From an uncultured Lachnospiraceae bacterium (GTDB lineage Bacteria > Bacillota > Clostridia > Lachnospirales > Lachnospiraceae), in contig CACXEL010000056.1 in the NCBI GenBank assembly GCA_902766655.1, positions 1 through 5,679 of the forward strand: a stretch of 5,679 bases of DNA. Reading direction: 5' to 3'. Position numbers and translations under genes: made by a program. This document shows positions 4,906-5,679 of the stretch, in pieces. Position 1 is the stretch's first letter, and every line of letters starts with the position of its first letter. The notes under the pieces are model-generated. The model was not told the origin of the DNA, ran no database searches, and worked only from the letters and a program-made list of their open reading frames with translations.

Positions 4906-5524
4906 GCCTTGTTTCCTCCTCCCGATCGCGCCGCCTTATGACCGGCATCTCCTTGACGTAGAGGAGGAGGGCAAGGAGAAAGCCGGCGATGAGACCGCCG
5001 ATATGGGCCTCATTGGCGATGCCCTCGGATGCAAAGCCGAAATAGACGGAGAAAGCCAGCATGATGAGGATCTGCCGGATGGACAGGCCCCTGACATGCC
5101 CTCGGTGCCGCAGAAGCACCAGAAGTACGACGCCCATGATGGCGACCACCGCACCGGAGGCGCAGACGGAGACAATGTCCTCGCCCCTTCTCAGCTGGAA
5201 GGCCAGCTCCGCCAGGTTGCCGGCCAGACCTCCCAGGAGGTAGAGGATGGCGAATTTCACGTGTCCCAGCAGCCGCTCCAGGAACTCTCCCAACACGTAG
5301 AGGATCAGCATGTTGTTGAGCAGGTGGCGGATCCCCGAGTGGATGAACATGGACGAGACGAGTCTCCAGTACTCTCCGCCCATGACCAGGGAGGGCACCT
5401 GCCCGCCGGCCCTCCTCAGGACCGCCGCATCCCCGGTCGGGCCCAAAAAAATCTCAGCCAGAATAAAGACCGCTATATTGACGACGATCAGGGCGATCGT
5501 GACGGAAGGTCTGCGCTGTCTCAT
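4898..5524 (-). CDS. Rhomboid-family intramembrane serine protease
   Basis: Rhomboids cut transmembrane helices of other proteins within the membrane, using a Ser-His dyad. The 208 residues form a six-helix GlpG-like core with no extra domain: helices at about 8-28, 67-83, 90-109, 117-138, 148-165 and 173-191, then a charged cytoplasmic tail (RRRDREEETRRE). Loop 1 carries EYWRLVSSMFIHSG (51-64), matching the WR motif; H67 and N71 in HLLNNM match the oxyanion residues H150 and N154 of E. coli GlpG. The catalytic serine is S123 in CASGAVVAIMG and the histidine is H174 in AHIGGLIAG. Two positions near the active site are unusual: C121 where family members have Gly (GxSG), and V127 where GlpG has Y205. 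The ATG at 5524 has AAGGAGAGG upstream. It lies directly after a hairpin terminator with no room for a normal promoter, so it may depend on read-through from the ABC permease transcript. The substrate is unknown. Confidence 0.93.
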   Translation of the reverse strand: MRQRRPSVTIALIVVNIAVFILAEIFLGPTGDAAVLRRAGGQVPSLVMGGEYWRLVSSMFIHSGIRHLLNNMLILYVLGEFLERLLGHVKFAILYLLGGLAGNLAELAFQLRRGEDIVSVCASGAVVAIMGVVLLVLLRHRGHVRGLSIRQILIMLAFSVYFGFASEGIANEAHIGGLIAGFLLALLLYVKEMPVIRRRDREEETRRE

Positions 5525-5540
5525 AAGTGTCCTCTCCTTT

Positions 5541-5573
5541 TATAAAAGCGCCCGGCCTGAAAAGGCCGGGCGC
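5541..5573 (-). terminator. Intrinsic terminator after the ABC permease gene
   Basis: GCGCCCGGCCT (5548-5558) and AGGCCGGGCGC (5563-5573) form a perfect 11 bp stem with a four-base loop. On the minus strand the stem is followed by TTTTATAAAA, a short T-tract. It begins 20 bases after the permease stop and its T-tract runs straight into the Shine-Dalgarno of the rhomboid gene. Confidence 0.85.
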
Positions 5574-5592
5574 GGATAGTTACACGGCTGCG

Positions 5593-5679
5593 TCACTCTC
5601 GCCGCAGTGCCTCGATCGGATCCAGGTTGGCCGCCTTGACCGACGGCAGGAGCCCGAAGACTATGCCGATCACCATGGA
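5593..5679 (-). CDS. ABC transporter permease C-terminus (FtsX/MacB-like), truncated by the window edge
   Basis: Only the last 28 codons and the TGA stop are present. The sequence is a hydrophobic helix end (SMVIGIVFGLLPSV) followed by KAANLDPIEALRRE. The pattern G-x-x-P-A/S-x-K-A-A-x-L-D-P-I-E-A-L-R is the hallmark of the C-terminus of FtsX/MacB-type permeases, which work with an ATPase in lipoprotein, peptide or drug export. The substrate and the rest of the transporter lie to the right of the window. A strong hairpin terminator follows the stop. Confidence 0.88.
   Translation of the reverse strand, partial: SMVIGIVFGLLPSVKAANLDPIEALRRE

Noticed and set aside
1..5679. Search for CRISPR arrays, insertion-sequence ends, tRNA genes, toxin-antitoxin pairs or phage genes
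   Set aside because: By eye there are no spaced direct repeats, transposase motifs, cloverleaf-like segments or phage protein signatures; almost all sequence is taken up by housekeeping genes.

Overview
The window reads as ordinary chromosomal DNA from a GC-rich member of the Firmicutes, most likely class Clostridia and plausibly a Lachnospiraceae-type gut or rumen bacterium. The signs are strong AGGAGG-type ribosome binding sites, a MurG of the Staphylococcus-like branch, a TIGR03905-type TSCPD mini-protein, a UgpC/MsmK-type sugar ABC ATPase and a GreA paralogue of a kind I associate with Lachnospiraceae. The taxonomic call is an inference from protein resemblance, not from a marker gene. 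I see no phage, transposon, CRISPR, tRNA or rRNA signal.

Layout. Positions 1-512 (minus) hold the first 170 codons of a carbohydrate ABC-transporter ATPase that runs off the left edge. Positions 678-2569 (minus) form a tight cluster read in the order murG, an 87-residue protein of unknown function, then greA. These three are separated by 15 and 38 bases and are probably one transcript. A 154-base divergent region (2570-2723) separates murG from a plus-strand gene for a 539-residue metallo-beta-lactamase/beta-CASP ribonuclease-like protein (2724-4343). That gene ends in a very strong hairpin terminator (4349-4396), which probably also serves the convergent gene beyond it.

The right part is all on the minus strand: a truncated FtsX/MacB-type ABC permease C-terminus at the edge (5593-5679), a hairpin terminator (5541-5573), a six-helix rhomboid protease (4898-5524) with its own candidate terminator (4865-4905), a good sigma-A promoter (4795-4824), and an 86-residue TSCPD-domain protein (4419-4679) whose leader can form a terminator-like hairpin and a hairpin over the ribosome binding site.

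Functionally the genes are housekeeping: peptidoglycan lipid II synthesis (MurG), rescue of backtracked RNA polymerase (GreA), RNA or nucleic-acid processing (beta-CASP protein), membrane proteolysis (rhomboid) and transport. I found no convincing new multi-gene system. The points most worth a second look are the unknown small protein between murG and greA, the structured TSCPD leader, a possible 33-codon upstream ORF whose stop codon lies in the ribosome binding site of the beta-CASP gene, the face-to-face divergent promoters, and active-site substitutions in the rhomboid.
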